From contig OX352772.1 of assembly GCA_947095535.1 (NCBI GenBank), positions 186,018,035 through 186,082,034 of the forward strand: 64,000 bases of DNA, read 5' to 3'. Shown in pieces: positions 35,501-47,547 of the stretch. The stretch comes from Poecilobothrus nobilitatus (taxonomy: Eukaryota; Arthropoda; Insecta; Diptera; Dolichopodidae). Under the pieces are notes generated by a model. It saw nothing but the letters and a program-made list of their open reading frames with translations, was not told the DNA's origin and did not search any database. Every line of letters starts with the position of its first letter. Position 1 is the first letter of the stretch. The translations under genes and the position numbers were made by a program.

Positions 35501-36000
35501 ATTTTCGAGTTGAACAAATTAGAATTAAGTTAAAAGTACTGATAAAACCAATAAATTAATAAATAAAATATTAACATTTTAATTACGTCACATAAAAATG
35601 TAATATAATTGCAAATATAAATTTTTTAAATAGAGAAAAATAATTGCAAAAAAAAACAATAACCAAATTTCTTAAAATATGAAAGTTAAGAAATGTTTAA
35701 TTAAAAATAAATAAGAACATAGACGAATATTTTTAAAGCAATTAGAAACGTTCTGAACATTTGAGTTTTTTAACAAAAAAATGTTAGAAGTTAAATAAAA
35801 AAAATTAAAAAAAGTTCAAATTATTTTAATAACAAAAATAATAGGTAACACAATTCCCCCGTAAAATAATAAATTGCATAAGAAGCTTTACATTCAAAAC
35901 ATATCATAGAAACCAATACTACAAACAACTATAAACTTTTGTAACTGAATTTCGGTAGAGGTAGGGTGTATAAATAAAAAAATCTATTAAATTTGGGAAA
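32537..36000 (+). mobile_element. Maverick/Polinton left terminal region, copy B
   Basis: Begins AGTAGGTAATAGGCGG, aligned with copy A at 17,287. It carries a DINE-Y insertion (33,048-34,540) that replaces the segment equivalent to 17,700-17,830, and has the empty site for the LINE (35,096-35,100). The right part (35,101-36,000) matches 23,757-24,720 of copy A. PolB follows at 36,211 in the same orientation as in copy A. Confidence 0.7.
33048..34540 (+). mobile_element. DINE-1/Helentron-like element, family Y, copy 1 (1,493 bp)
   Basis: Head ATACCCGTACGATAGGATCG then GGGTATAATAAAATTAC, an internal block gagccatgtccgtccgtcag (33,170-33,189), and near the 3' end the inverted partner gtacgggtat. 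A short hairpin AGTTG-acaaagg-CAACT follows, then 17 nt ending CGTTTT. Subterminal inverted repeats plus a near-terminal hairpin without terminal inverted repeats or coding capacity are the DINE-1/Helentron-associated layout. Boundaries are defined by comparison with 54,413-55,925. Confidence 0.75.
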
Positions 36001-36210
36001 AATCATAAAATCCTCAAAATAATAGTACGTATTATTTTTCTGTAAATCAGTTAAGTTCTTAACGTGTTATTATTGAAATAATTAAAGTAAAATTATTGAA
36101 GCAAAATCAAATTAGGTCGATAAACGTATCTGTCAATTTCAAACAGGCGTTGCTATTGCCATGAAATTCATTAACTGATCAGCCACAACAAAGTCAACAT
36201 CGAACTAGTA

Positions 36211-39200
36211 ATGGAGCGATTTAAAATAGATAAAAATATTATTAAAATGGTTAGAAAATCCAATTTGTGTGGGTGCAAATTAAACCATTCCTCAATTAAA
36301 AAGAACCTATCACATGGATTAAAGGAGCTGTAGAAGACATTCTCGAATATGAAACAACTAAACTTAATACAGAATATAAAGTAGGAATAACATTTTCCGG
36401 TAAAAAGTATGAAGAACGAGGCCCAGGGTGGGTTAATTTCAAAAATGCCTCTGAAATAAAAGTATCTGACTTGTGCGAAATCATTTCCAAAATATTCCAG
36501 AGTAATTCGGAAGGTATAAGTGCCGATACATTTTGTTTGGGTACCATTTCTTCTACATTTCTACATGGACAAGGAAGTAATAGAGCAAATAAATACTGTA
36601 ACTGTAAGCAATACAGACATTTATGCCCGAGGTAATTTATGTTTACCTTGGGCATTAGTCATAGCTATTGCTTTCATCGAGAAAAAATCAAATTACAATA
36701 AAATACGAAAAGATAAAGGAAAATTACAATCCCAAAAACCAGCCGAACAGGTAAATCATTCAGTAGTAGATCTGAACTTTTCCATTTTTGGATTTTTTGA
36801 AAACTTATATCGTCGTTTATAAATATGGTTCAAAAGGTCGATCTCTTGTTTTTGAAGAAAACAGTGTTGGTGAGAAGCGGATAAAGTTGTTATACTACGA
36901 AAATCACTATAACGTGATAACATCACTTACAGCAGCTTTTAGTTGCAGTTATTATTGTGAGACATGAAATATATCTTATAATAACAAAAAGATCACAGAT
37001 GCGGTGGAACTTGTCCGCAATGTCAAAACTCTCTTTGTTGTCCCAAGGATTTAACTAATATCTTGTGTATGGAATAAGATTAAAAGCACTCAACAAAAAA
37101 TCATCGAAGAAAAAGTTATAGATCAAGAAACCTCCGGATTAATTAAACAACATGAACCAATTAACATGAACAAAAATAACGAATTTAATATGCCATTGTT
37201 TGATATTATTCAATATTGTGTCAGTGATGTTACAATACTTACGGAAGCCTGCCTAAAATTTAGAAAATTGTTTATAGAGGAATGTAATGTTGATCTCTTT
37301 TTGCAGGCAAGAACAATAGCATCAGCCTGTAATTTAGTATTCAGGCGTAATTTTCTTGAAGCGGATACCATTGGAATAATGCCAGAAAAGGGGTATAGAT
37401 ATGCCGATAATCAATCAAAAGAAGCAATACAATGGCTAATTTGGGAATCGAATAAAAGAAATATCAATATTCAACATGCGGCGAAAGAAAAAGATGCTAT
37501 GATTGCCGGAATTAAAGTCGATGGTTATTGTGAAGAAAGCAGACAGATTTTTTAATTTTACGGTTGTTACTATCATGGACATACTATTTGCTTACGGCAT
37601 AACCGTGATGAACCGTTACATGATGACCAGAATGATACACTAAATCTTAGATATGAAAGAACCATAGCAAAAAGTCAAAGATTAAGACAACTTGGTTATG
37701 AAGTTGTAGAGATGTGGGCTTGTGACTTTGAAAGACTATTAAATAATCAGCAAAAAGAATATTTAAATACTCATCCCTTGACACAGTGTTCACCTTTAAA
37801 CTCGAGAGACGCCTTTTACAGTGGTCAAACTGGAAATGTATACTCTTATTACAAGTGTAAGGAGGGTGAAAAAATTAAATACATAGATGTATGTTCTCTG
37901 TATCCATGGGTTTGTAAGTATGGAAAATTTCCAACTGGACACCCCAAATTATATGTCGGTAACCCACAATGTCTTGAATTGGATCTACATAACACCAATG
38001 GTTTAATAAAATGCAAAGTTTTACCACCTGAAGGTTTGTTGTATCCTGTATTGCCAACGAAACAAAATAATAAACTGATGTTTTCACTATGTCGCACATG
38101 TAGTGAATTAAAATCTCAAGAAGCAATTTGTCAATATACCAACGATGAAAGAGCTTTATTTGGAACGTGGGTTACAGATAAAGTTGTTAAAGCTGTTGAA
38201 AAAGGGTATAAGTTACTAGAAATTTATGAAATATGGGACTATAAAGTTCGTCAATATAATAAAGAAATGACGGTCTATTCACAAAAATGATGAATAAATT
38301 TTTAAAAATGAAGCAAAAGTAAAATAATAACAATAATAATAATAATAATAATAGTAATAATAACAATAATTATAATAACAATAATTATAATAATAATAAT
38401 AGTAATAATAATAATAGCTGCTACAGTGGAGCCATCTTTGGTTATATCATGCAACTAAGGTGTTATATACTGCTGCATGTTGTAATCCACTGATGGCGCT
38501 GACTCTGTAGTAAAATAATAATAATATTAATAAGAATACTAATACCAATAATAACAGCCACTACAGTGACAGTGGGGGTTGCCTTGAATAATTACCTCAT
38601 GTTGTACTATATACTACTACTACATGTTGTAACTGTTGTGACGGCTTTAGTCACTGTTAGCAAAATAGTAATAATAATAGGCGGATTCATTGTTTCCTTA
38701 CAGTCCCACTCCCAATTCAATGTTTCCGTAACCATTTCCTATCCTTTCCTATCCCTACTCCCTAGCCAATATACTGCGTTCGCAGGTAAGCGTTTCATCC
38801 CATTATATTAAATGCTAAAGGGGGAGGTGGGTTTTGTCAGTAAGAATCTGACACTACCAAGGAGGAAATTCTTGGTGTCTTCGGAAGATTGCCACCTCCC
38901 TTAGGGAAAAAAAACAAGCTTCAGGTAGGCCAAGTAAGTGCTTAATACAAGAAAATAAAGAGAAATACATTGAGGATTTTTTTAAAAATGAGGATATTAA
39001 ATTAGAGTACGCGGAAGTAGATAGTAAATCTGGTTTAAGATCTCTTACTAAGTTGATGTTAAATTCATTTTGGGGAAAATTTGGACAGCGAGAAAATCTT
39101 CAAAAAACCTCCATTGTAAATAATCCATCGGAATTTTATGAAATATTAATAAATCCTGCATTAGAAGTATGTCATATTTTACCGATCAATGAAGAAACTG

Positions 39201-39765
39201 TTGTAGTCAACTGGCAATACAAGGAAGAGGCAGTTTATTCCTTACCAACTGTGAATCTAAGCAGTCTGAAATTATATAGTTATCTAGAAAATCTTGGAGA
39301 GCGCGTGCTTTATTATGATACAGATTCTATCATTTATATCGAACGTGAAGGAGAATATGATCCACAAATAGGAGAGTTTATCGGTGATATGACTGATGAA
39401 CTTGAAGGATATGGCATCGGTAGTTATATTACAGAATTTGTAAGCGGTGGGCCCAAAAATTAAAATATAAGGTTTGTAGCACCAAAGATAATACTGAAAA
39501 GATTGTTTGTAAAGTTAAAGACATCTGTCACAACTACTCCTCATCTAAAAAAGTTAACTTTGATTTGATTAAAGCAGCAGTACTTTATCCAGAGAGCAAT
39601 GATGATATACAAATTCTTTCGCAAAATATTAGACGAAATCGGTACCATCATGTTATAACTGTTCCTGAGGTTAAGCTGTATAGACCTATATCAGAAAAAT
39701 GTAGATGATTATCAATAACATAGTTCTTTTCCATATGGCTATAAAATATTTTGTAGATGAAATAA
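36211..39765 (+). pseudogene. Maverick/Polinton protein-primed-type DNA polymerase B, copy B
   Basis: Starts at the same ATG as copy A. The N-terminal region (36,211-37,080) is heavily decayed and the exonuclease I/II part is deleted. From 37,166 the protein is well preserved: DIIQYCVSDVTIL (exonuclease III), RTIASACNLVFRRNFLEADT, GCYYHGH and RLRQLGYEVVEMWACDFERL, polymerase motif A DVCSLYP (GAT at 37886-37888), motif B LMLNSFWGKFGQR (near 39,055), motif C YYDTDS (39311-39328), then EFVSGGPKN. After a frameshift KVKDICHNY and KAAVLYPES lead to a decayed end near 39,765. A ~600-bp insertion (38,319-38,918) splits it between motifs A and B. Related copy: 24,960. Confidence 0.85.
38319..38918. 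mobile_element. Unassigned ~600-bp insertion splitting PolB
   Basis: PolB reads NKFLKMKQ before it and ASGRPSKCLIQENKEKYIED after it, which are contiguous in this protein family. The insert has two ~190-bp (AAT)n-flanked modules, each with a ctacagtg...cactg inverted core and catgttgtaa, then a pyrimidine-rich segment. A G+C-richer block (about 38,815-38,905) follows, closed by ggggaggtgg ... ccacctccct inverted arms, ending gggaaaaaaaac. The A-rich right end suggests a retroposon. No family recognised. Confidence 0.55.
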
Positions 39766-40250
39766 AGTAAAACAGTATAATTTAAAATGTATTAAAAACA
39801 TTTATTAAATATATAATATACATATGTAACTCTTATCGATATTATATTTAAATTTGAAAAATTGTTATGAATAAATACGAGTAAATAAAAAAAAATTTGT
39901 TTTTTTTTGTTTTGATTTTTAATTTTATTTCGGATCAACAATTTTATAGGATCTTGTGTAATAAGAAGAAGCCTTTTGGAATGCATATACGTAGGTCCGA
40001 TTCCCTGGCCGAGTTTATTAAGGAAAAGAAATTTCTGTAAAAGTAATTTCCAAAATCTATGTTTTCTTCTTCAACCAACTAGTAACCTGTAATATTTTGC
40101 AAATTATTAGTTAAAAATTTATAACTTTTATTATTTATTTAAATTTATTTGTCAACAAATACACAGTATGATAATCAGTTTAATCTAGGCATTTCTTTTG
40201 TTTTAAGAATATTTATTGTCGTTTAATTAAGTTCTTTCAGAATATTTTGT
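39766..40250. other. AT-rich spacer after PolB
   Basis: Nothing coding recognised; the open stretch on the minus strand is low-complexity. Confidence 0.45.
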
Positions 40251-40463
40251 TTGTCGTTTAATTTAATCAAGAAAAAATCAAGATTATATACGGATAGATT
40301 TACTTACTCCGAATTCAATCGAATTCCAAAGAGATGCCAATTGCGAATAGCTAATATTGTAAAGGAATTTCAAAGAAAAAATTGTAAATATCGAAAGACA
40401 TTAAAAATAAATAAACTCCGTAGTATCTATACATATTTGGATAATAACTGTCATATAAAATAG
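40251..40463 (+). CDS. Hypothetical basic ORF (70 codons), possibly Maverick remnant
   Basis: Open from an ATG at 40,251: Lys/Arg/Asn-rich, with TYSEFNRIPKRCQLRIANIV and a KLRSIYTYLDN end. Composition is less AT-biased at codon positions than the surrounding spacers, and it lies on the PolB strand 0.5 kb downstream, so it may be a decayed Maverick gene. No domain recognised. It could equally be a chance ORF. Confidence 0.25.
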   Translation: MSFNLIKKKSRLYTDRFTYSEFNRIPKRCQLRIANIVKEFQRKNCKYRKTLKINKLRSIYTYLDNNCHIK

Positions 40464-40525
40464 CCAATAGCAAATTTTCTATTCCTTATTCTTTAATATG
40501 TTGATAAATAACTACATATTAATGT

Positions 40526-40611
40526 ATGTATGTATATCATATATGAATATCTATATTTCATATTGTATGCATAATATGAAATATAGATATTTATATATGA
40601 TATACATACAT
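40526..40611. repeat. 39-bp inverted repeat (hairpin)
   Basis: Arms 40,526-40,564 and 40,573-40,611 are complementary except for one base, with an 8-nt loop (gtatgcat). Confidence 0.9.
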
Positions 40612-41160
40612 GAAATAAAAATAATAATAAAATTTTATTCTTAAAAAATTTGTTTATATAATACATATTTATGACGTCTTATAATATGTATGAAATTTCG
40701 AATTGGAAAAAAATTAAATAAAATTTAAAGTTAAAGGATCAAAAAACAATGTTCTATGATGTTACTCTTTAATTACTTGTGTAACAACTTTTTCTTAATA
40801 ATTTTTCTTATAATATTTGTCCAAATATTCGTAAAAACTTAAAAATTACACTTGTAAACTACCAGTTTCGGTTGTCCGATTTGCCCCAAAGGCTTATCAA
40901 TCCCCGATATTTACATATGTCAAAACTTTAATTAAATGAAATTTCAAACATCTCCGCTGGGGTCGTTTAAGCTGTACACGTGCCCACAGGCATACCCACA
41001 CAGTACACACCCATCCACATACCCGCTCACACACAGAAAGACATTACGCTAAAATTATAAAATTTTACAGGCTTCTACATACCAGAGTAATTTTTGGTGT
41101 GAAAACAATACCTACCATTATACATGTATGCGGTCCGTAAAAAGGGAAAAAGTATAAAGA
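40612..41160. other. Non-coding spacer with a CA-rich patch
   Basis: No gene. 40,970-41,040 is unusually C-rich (cccacaggcatacccacaca, accCgctcacacacag), a decayed CA/CCCACA microsatellite-like patch. Confidence 0.4.
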
Positions 41161-42463
41161 GAACAAGTAAAAATAACAGTAAGTCGATGTAGCCGACTTA
41201 TTTATACCCTACACCTAAAATATTCAAATTAAATTAAAAATCCATAAGTTATTTTAGTTAGGTATTTAATACAATTTGTAAAATTTCAGTTTTCTATCTT
41301 TATTAAATTCGAAAATATGATTGTTAGGTCTTGGGAAGTGTGTGAAGGCACGTGGACCACCACCCCAATTCATCTCAAATTTTAGAGACATCAACAGGGA
41401 AGAAAATTCTTATATCAAATTTCAAGTTTATATATTTATTAATTTCGAAGATATGCTTGTTTGGTCTTAGGAGTTGTGTGGCAGATACCCTAACAACCAT
41501 TCTAATTCATCTTAAATTTTGGACAAATCAGGGATTCAGGAAACAACACCCTTGTACCAAATTTGAAGTTTATGTCTTTATTAATTTTGAAGATATGCTT
41601 GTTCGGTTTTGGGAGTTGTATGGGAGGTACCCGAACGACCACTCCAATTCATCTCAAATTTTAGGCAAATCAGGGATTTAGGAAACAGCACCCTCGTATC
41701 AAATTTGAAGTTCCTATTTTTATTAATTTCGAAGATATGCATGTTCGGTTTTGGGAGTTGTATGGAAGGTACCCGAACAGCTCCTCCAACTCATCTCAAA
41801 TTTTGGACAAATCAGGGATTCAGGAAACAACACCCTAGTACCAAATTTGAAGTTTCTGTCTTTATTAATTTCGAAGATATGCTTGTTCGGTTTTGGGAGT
41901 TGTATGGGAGGTACCCGAACGACCACTTCAATTCATCTCAAATTTTAGGCAAATCGGGGATTTAGGAAACAGTACCCTCGTATCAAATTTGAAGTTCCTA
42001 TCTTTATTGATTTCGAAGATATGCATGTTCGGTTTTGGGAGTTGTATGGGAGGTACCCGAACAACCACTCCAATTCATCTAAAATTTTGGGGATATCAGG
42101 GATTCAGAAAAACACATCCTCGTACAAAATTTTAAGTTTCTATCTTTATTAATTTCTAAAATATGCGTATTAGGTTTTGGGAGTTGTATGGGAGGTACTC
42201 GAACGCATGGTCCGATTTCGCCCATTTACAATCCCCGCCTTACCTTAGTCATTGTTAACCTACAGTATAAATTTCATCAAGTTAGCATAATTATTTTTTG
42301 AGTTATCGTGCGTACGGACGGACATCGGTAAATCGACTCAGGCGGTGAGGTGATCCTGATTCAGAATATATATACATGTCTATACCTAACTCGCTTCCTT
42401 TTGGTGGTTACAAACACCATACCAAAGTTAATATACCCTATACTTAATGTGTAGGGTATAAAA
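41161..42463 (-). mobile_element. DINE-1/Helentron-like element, family Z (copy Z1) with 142-bp minisatellite
   Basis: On the minus strand the head is ataccctacacattaagtat followed by agggtatatt. Next comes the conserved block with atatatattctgaatcagga and the gtccgtccg..acgataactc type run (42,290-42,400), then about seven tandem units. The phrase ggttttgggagttgtatgg lies near 41,325, 41,463, 41,605, 41,747, 41,889, 42,031 and 42,174. Near the 3' end is the hairpin aagtcg-gctacat-cgactt followed by actgtt..acttgttc. No protein is encoded. Confidence 0.75.
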
Positions 42464-44264
42464 AGTGATTAATATTTGGAATTTAACTCCAGTTTTGAAC
42501 TTAATTATGCAAAACAGAAAGAAAAAAATAATTGTACCAACTTATATGTACATATGTATGTATATAAAACCACTCTCAATTTTTTACTTTATATATGTAT
42601 ACATATCTATAAAAATTAATAAACAATACAACTTTGTACTTAAATTTTGAACTTTTATTTCTGGATTCTGTATATGTACTTTTATATTTGTATGTGATAT
42701 TGTATATTTCATTATTCAGCCTTTGTTATAAAAGGTTGACCAATTAATTTGTTGTTACTTGTTATCAAATTGTATAATATATTGTATAATATTGTATAAT
42801 ATACGTATATACATATAAAAAATATCAAATATATGAAATTTAAAATATGTAGTTGTTTTCTTAATTTTAAGTTTTAACCAAAGAAAAAGAAAAAGTAAAC
42901 ATAATATTGCTGTTATGTATACAGACATATTATGTATTAACTTAAAATGTAATAAAAGATATTACAAATTAATTTTAATGATATATATAAACATAAATTA
43001 TAAAATAGGTATATATGTAGCAAAAAAAATTCTAATTATATCTACGTTATACCTGGGGCATGAAGTTTTTTACTAATATAATATAATTACTATGTAATTA
43101 TATATATGTATATATATAATATGCATATACATAAAGAAAAGTCGAATTGAGGGATATTTTTATTTTCTCGATCTATGGTTGTATGAAACAAAAAAAAAAA
43201 TATTTAGTATAAAAAACTACCGTAAGTTTTTAAATGCATATACGTATATGTATTCGGATGTATATAATTTTTGGTTTATGTATATTTATGTATATAATTT
43301 ATGTATATAATTTTATGTATATAACTTCAGTGCAAAGTTTTTTTGTTATCAAATTTAAAATTCAATCGATCGATTGGTTCGTTATAAGTAAGTATGCGTA
43401 CAAAAGAATCAAATTGAAAATGAGAAATATATCATATTTATTAAACTGATATACATACTCTAACAAAAAATTATGCGATCAGATCACGTGTACACAAAAA
43501 AACTCCATAAAAATTTAAGTCATCACGTAATGAATTATGAATAATATATTTATTGTTCGTTTTTTACTTTATTTATTTTATTTATTTTTGTTCGCTTTTG
43601 CATATTGCTTGCATATCTATTTAGTGTGTGTTTGTGTAGGTATAGAAATAAATTAAGAAAGAAAAGAATTCAACAAATGAAATTTTATTTAACTAAATTG
43701 AAATTAACTTAGTATCGTTATCCTTTTAAATAATTTGGATTAATTGAAATGAAATTAGTTTAGTTAATTCGTTCAATAGCAAAAAAAACTCTTGACAATT
43801 TCTTTTATTATTAAACATAATAAAGAAAATTCAACAAAAACGTATATATATTTATTTGTACTATGTATTTTATTTCTAGTTCTAAATTCTAATGTTTATC
43901 ACATTAAACATATGCTAAATATTAATTTACATACAAAAGTATTTCTGTTTCTTTTTTTCCAACTGTGGGAGCCAATATTTATTTTGTATTTGGTTATAGT
44001 AGAAAAATCGCAAAAAATTTACTCAGACATAAATGTCTTACTTAATGTTTTTAAAAATAATTAACTAGACATCTACATACTCAATATTAAAAAATAATTA
44101 TAAGAATTCAGTAATCTAAAAAGAAATACATTCATATATCAACACATATTTATAATATAATTTATACTGGGAAATTTATTATTAGCTTACTAGGTAAATC
44201 TTTTGAGGTTTGGTAGGTTTAATTTATACTAAATTATATTACATTTTAAAAAATTAAATAAATT
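42464..44264. other. AT-rich non-coding region
   Basis: No gene recognised. Rich in tatata/tgtata microsatellites (42,560-42,610; 43,080-43,130; 43,225-43,325). A 90-codon open frame at 43,792-44,064 is hydrophobic, AT-driven and matches nothing I know. Confidence 0.5.
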
Positions 44265-44362
44265 AATTATTTATAAAATGTGATGTAATCATAAATTTAT
44301 TAAGATAAGCGTGTCAATAAATCTTAATAAATTTATGATTACATCACATTTTATAAATAATT
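44265..44362. repeat. Perfect 42-bp inverted repeat (hairpin)
   Basis: Arms 44,265-44,306 and 44,321-44,362 are exactly complementary over 42 bp with a 14-nt loop (aagcgtgtcaataa). A perfect palindrome of this size indicates recent origin or a foldback MITE. Confidence 0.95.
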
Positions 44363-44584
44363 AAAATTTGCTGTAGTTTTTCATATGTATAAAGAAAAGA
44401 AAAAATTTTACTCTTTGTTATATTACATAACTTGACATTTGATAACATTAAAAATTAGTTAGTTTATATTTTACTACATTAAATGTAAAATGTAGAGTAA
44501 TCAAAAATTTCATATAAAACCCTAGTACTTTTAATAAAAAAAATTAATACATAAAATTTTTATTTTATAATATTTGCAACATCA

Positions 44585-44885
44585 AGAGTTATTGTGGGTG
44601 GAGTGCAGGAGATTCATTATAAAGATATTTTTAACTACAAGGATACAGTTGTGAATGGAGTAATATATTGCATTGGCTATCACGCCTCTAATATGCAGAC
44701 CCAACATAAACAACAAACACAACACCGAGCTGTAAAATAAATACCGGCATTAGCCACTACAACTACAAATTAGTATAGATGGCCAGTTTCTTATTGATAG
44801 AATAAATTTTAGAATTAAGCAGGATAGAATAAATAAAAAAGATATTATTGATATTGAGGAAAATGAAGCTCGAAGCGATTATTAA
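44585..44885 (+). pseudogene. Decayed coding remnant between PolB and integrase (possible Maverick gene)
   Basis: Frame from 44,585: RVIVGGVQEIHYKDIFNYKD then VVNGVIYCIGYHASNMQTQH, to a stop at 44,738-44,740. A second frame at 44,757-44,885 gives DGQFLIDRINFRIKQDRI and DIIDIEENEARSDY before a TAA. The peptides have ordinary protein composition, unlike neighbouring low-complexity ORFs, and lie on the PolB/integrase strand in the interval where Mavericks carry structural genes. I do not recognise the family. Confidence 0.35.
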
Positions 44886-45368
44886 CAATAAAAAATATTA
44901 TATGTAAACGTAAAAAGAAATAAATACAATTTTAAAAAAAGTTTTTTATTTTATTATTTTTATTTGCTTTGCTTTTTTTAATTCTACCTCAAAAAATATT
45001 AAATAAAAAATACAATAAAAACAAAAAAAGTTTCAGATATCCAGTAAAGATAAATAAAATTTTTCTTTTAAGCTGGCTATAATAATGTTTTATTTGGTAT
45101 GTAAAATATTTTCAAATGTACCGGAACACTTCCAAAAAAAATATTCAATCTCGATCAAAGGAGAGTTTTTTATTAAGGTATTTTTTAGAAAACTTATGTT
45201 TAGAAAAAAATTATCATTAGAGTAAGTCCGAAGATTAGTGACCACCTATCTTATTTCTGGATCTATCTCCTTTATTTTTCGTCAATTTTCATCGCACAAA
45301 AAGCGATGCAGTAATTCGTTGTCATATAAAGTGCTCATGAAATATTTTTTCTAAGTTTAATTATTTTT
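44886..45368. other. AT-rich spacer
   Basis: No gene recognised. 45,225-45,345 is somewhat less AT-rich and shows short open frames on both strands, none identifiable. Confidence 0.4.
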
Positions 45369-47547
45369 TATACCCTACACATTAAGTATAGGGTATATTA
45401 ACTTTGGTATGGTGTTTGTAACCATCAAAAGGAAGCGAGTTAGGTATAGACATGTATATATATTCTGAATCAGGATCACCGCCTGAGTCGATTTAGCGAT
45501 GTCCGTCCGTCCGTCCGTACGCACGATAACTCAAAAAATAATGATGCTATCTTGATGAAATTTATATAGTAGGTTACTAATTACGAAAGAAAAACTAAGT
45601 TCGAATCTGGACAAAATCCGTCCATGGGTTCGGATTCTGGAAGCTTCCGAATGATTCCGGAGCAAACGAGATTATCTCCAAAAGCAACAAAGATAGAACG
45701 TTCAAATTTTGTACAATGATGTTTCTTCCCGTTCGATTTATGTCTCTGAAATTTAAGAGGATTTGGTCCATGGGTTTGGGTTTTGGAAGCTTTCGAACGA
45801 GCACCAGAGCAAATGAGATTATCTCCAAAACCAACAAAGATAGAACCTTTAAATTTTGTACAATGATGTTCCTTCCCGTTCGATTTATGTCTCTGAAATT
45901 TAAGAGGATTTGGTCCATGGGTTTGGATTTGGAAGCTTCCGAACGAGCCCCAGAGCAATTGAGATTATCTCCAAAACCAATAAAGATATAACCTTTATTT
46001 TTGGCAGAATGGTGTTCTTTCATGTATGATTTAGGCCTCTGAAATTTAAGAGGATTTGGTTCATGGGTTTGGATTTGGAAGCTTCCGAACGAGCACCAGA
46101 GCAAATGAGATTATCTCCAAAACCAACAAAGATATAACCTTTAAATTTGGCAGGGTGGTGTTCTTTCATGTTTTATTTAAGTCTCTGAAATGTGAGAAGA
46201 TTTGGTCCATGGGTTCGGGTTTTGGAAGCTTCCGAACGAGCCTCAGAGCAAACAAGATTATCTCCAAAACCAATAAAGATAGAACCTTTAAATTTTTTAT
46301 AATGATGTTTCTTCCAGCTTGATTTATGTCTCTAAAATTTAAGAGGATGTGGTCCATGGGTTTGGATTTTGGAAGCTTCCGAACGAACCCCAGAGCAAAT
46401 GAGATTATCTCCAAAAACAACAAATATATAAGCTTTAAATTTGGCCGAATGGTGTTTTTTCATGTTTGATTTAGGTCTCTGAAATTTGAGAGGATTTGGC
46501 CATGGGTTTAAATTTGAAAGAATTTGAACCGTGGATTCGAATTTTGGAAGCTTCCGAACGAGCCGCAGAGCAAATGAGATTATATCCAATACGAACAAAG
46601 GTAGAACCTTTGAATTTGGTACAATGGTGTTCTTTCGTGTTTGATTTATGTCTCTGAAATTTAAGAGGATTTGGTCCATGGGTTTGGTTTTGGAAGCTTC
46701 CGAACGAGCCCCAGAGCAAATGAGATTATCTCCAAAACCAATAAAGATATAACCTTTACTTTTGGCAGAATGGTGTTCTTTCATGTATGATTTAGGCCTC
46801 TGAAATTTGAGAGGATTTGGTCCTTGGGTTCGGATGTTGAAAGCTTCCGAACGAGCCTCAGAGCAAATGATATTATCTCCAAATGCAACAAAGATATAAC
46901 CTTTAAATTAGGCAGAATGGTGTTCCTTCATGTTTGATTTATGTTTCTGAAATTTGTGAGGATTTGGTCCATGGGTTCAAATCTTGGAAGCTTCCGGACG
47001 AGCCCCAGAGCAAACGAGTATATCTCCACAACCAACAAAGATAGAACTTTTATTTTTAGTACAAAGGTGTTCTGTTATGTTTCCTTTTCTGTAAAATTGG
47101 AAACTGACATTTGAAAGAATTTGAACCATGGGTTCGTATTTTGGAAACTTCCGGACGAGCACAAGAGCAACGAGCATATCTCCAAAACCAACAAAAGTAG
47201 AAGCTTTAAATTTAATAGAATGGTGTTCTGGCAAGTTTCTTTATGTTCCTGAGATGGATTCGATGAATTGGAGTGGCAATTCGGGTAGCTGACACAAACC
47301 TCCCAAGGACTACCAATCTTCGAAAATAATTAAGATAGAAACTTAAAATTTTATACAAGGGTGTCAAGCATATCCCATGCGGATGCCTCTTTTACGTTCT
47401 TGAAATTCAAGTTGAATAAGACAGAAAAGGGAAGAAGTTCAAGCAGCTGCCAAAAACACTTATGGATTTGTAATTTAATTCGAATTATTCAGGTGTAGGG
47501 TATTAATAAGTCGGTTGCATCGACTTACTGTTACATTTACTTGTTTT
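45369..47547 (+). mobile_element. DINE-1/Helentron-like element, family Z (copy Z2) with 147-bp minisatellite
   Basis: Head ataccctacacattaagtat then agggtatatt; conserved block tatatattctgaatcaggat and gtccgtccgtccgtacgcac (45,450-45,530); then 11 tandem units marked by aagcttcc/aaacttcc at 45,641, 45,787, 45,933, 46,079, 46,226, 46,373, 46,548, 46,693, 46,840, 46,987 and 47,144 (mostly 145-147 bp apart, with two longer steps). The 3' end has gtgtagggta, hairpin aagtcg-gttgcat-cgactt and a tail ending acttgtttt. The 147-bp period is 49 codons, so long frames on the minus strand repeat a 49-residue unit and are not genes. Confidence 0.8.

Noticed and set aside
38566..38811. 81-codon frame inside the PolB insertion
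   Set aside because: Consists of translated AAT repeats and pyrimidine-rich DNA without any motif.
41352..42135. Overlapping plus-strand frames of 80-118 codons in DINE-Z1
   Set aside because: They restart every 142 bp with the same phrase (MGVVWEVPERP) and are produced by the tandem repeat.
43792..44064. 90-codon hydrophobic frame resembling a membrane protein
   Set aside because: Made of AT-rich codons in an AT-rich spacer, with no conserved motif, no neighbours of similar kind and no promoter-like context.
45581..46784. Long open frames on both strands (up to 169 codons) in the DINE-Z2 element
   Set aside because: The minisatellite period of 147 bp equals 49 codons, so any stop-free unit repeats in frame. 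The translated units repeat the same 49 residues and resemble no protein.
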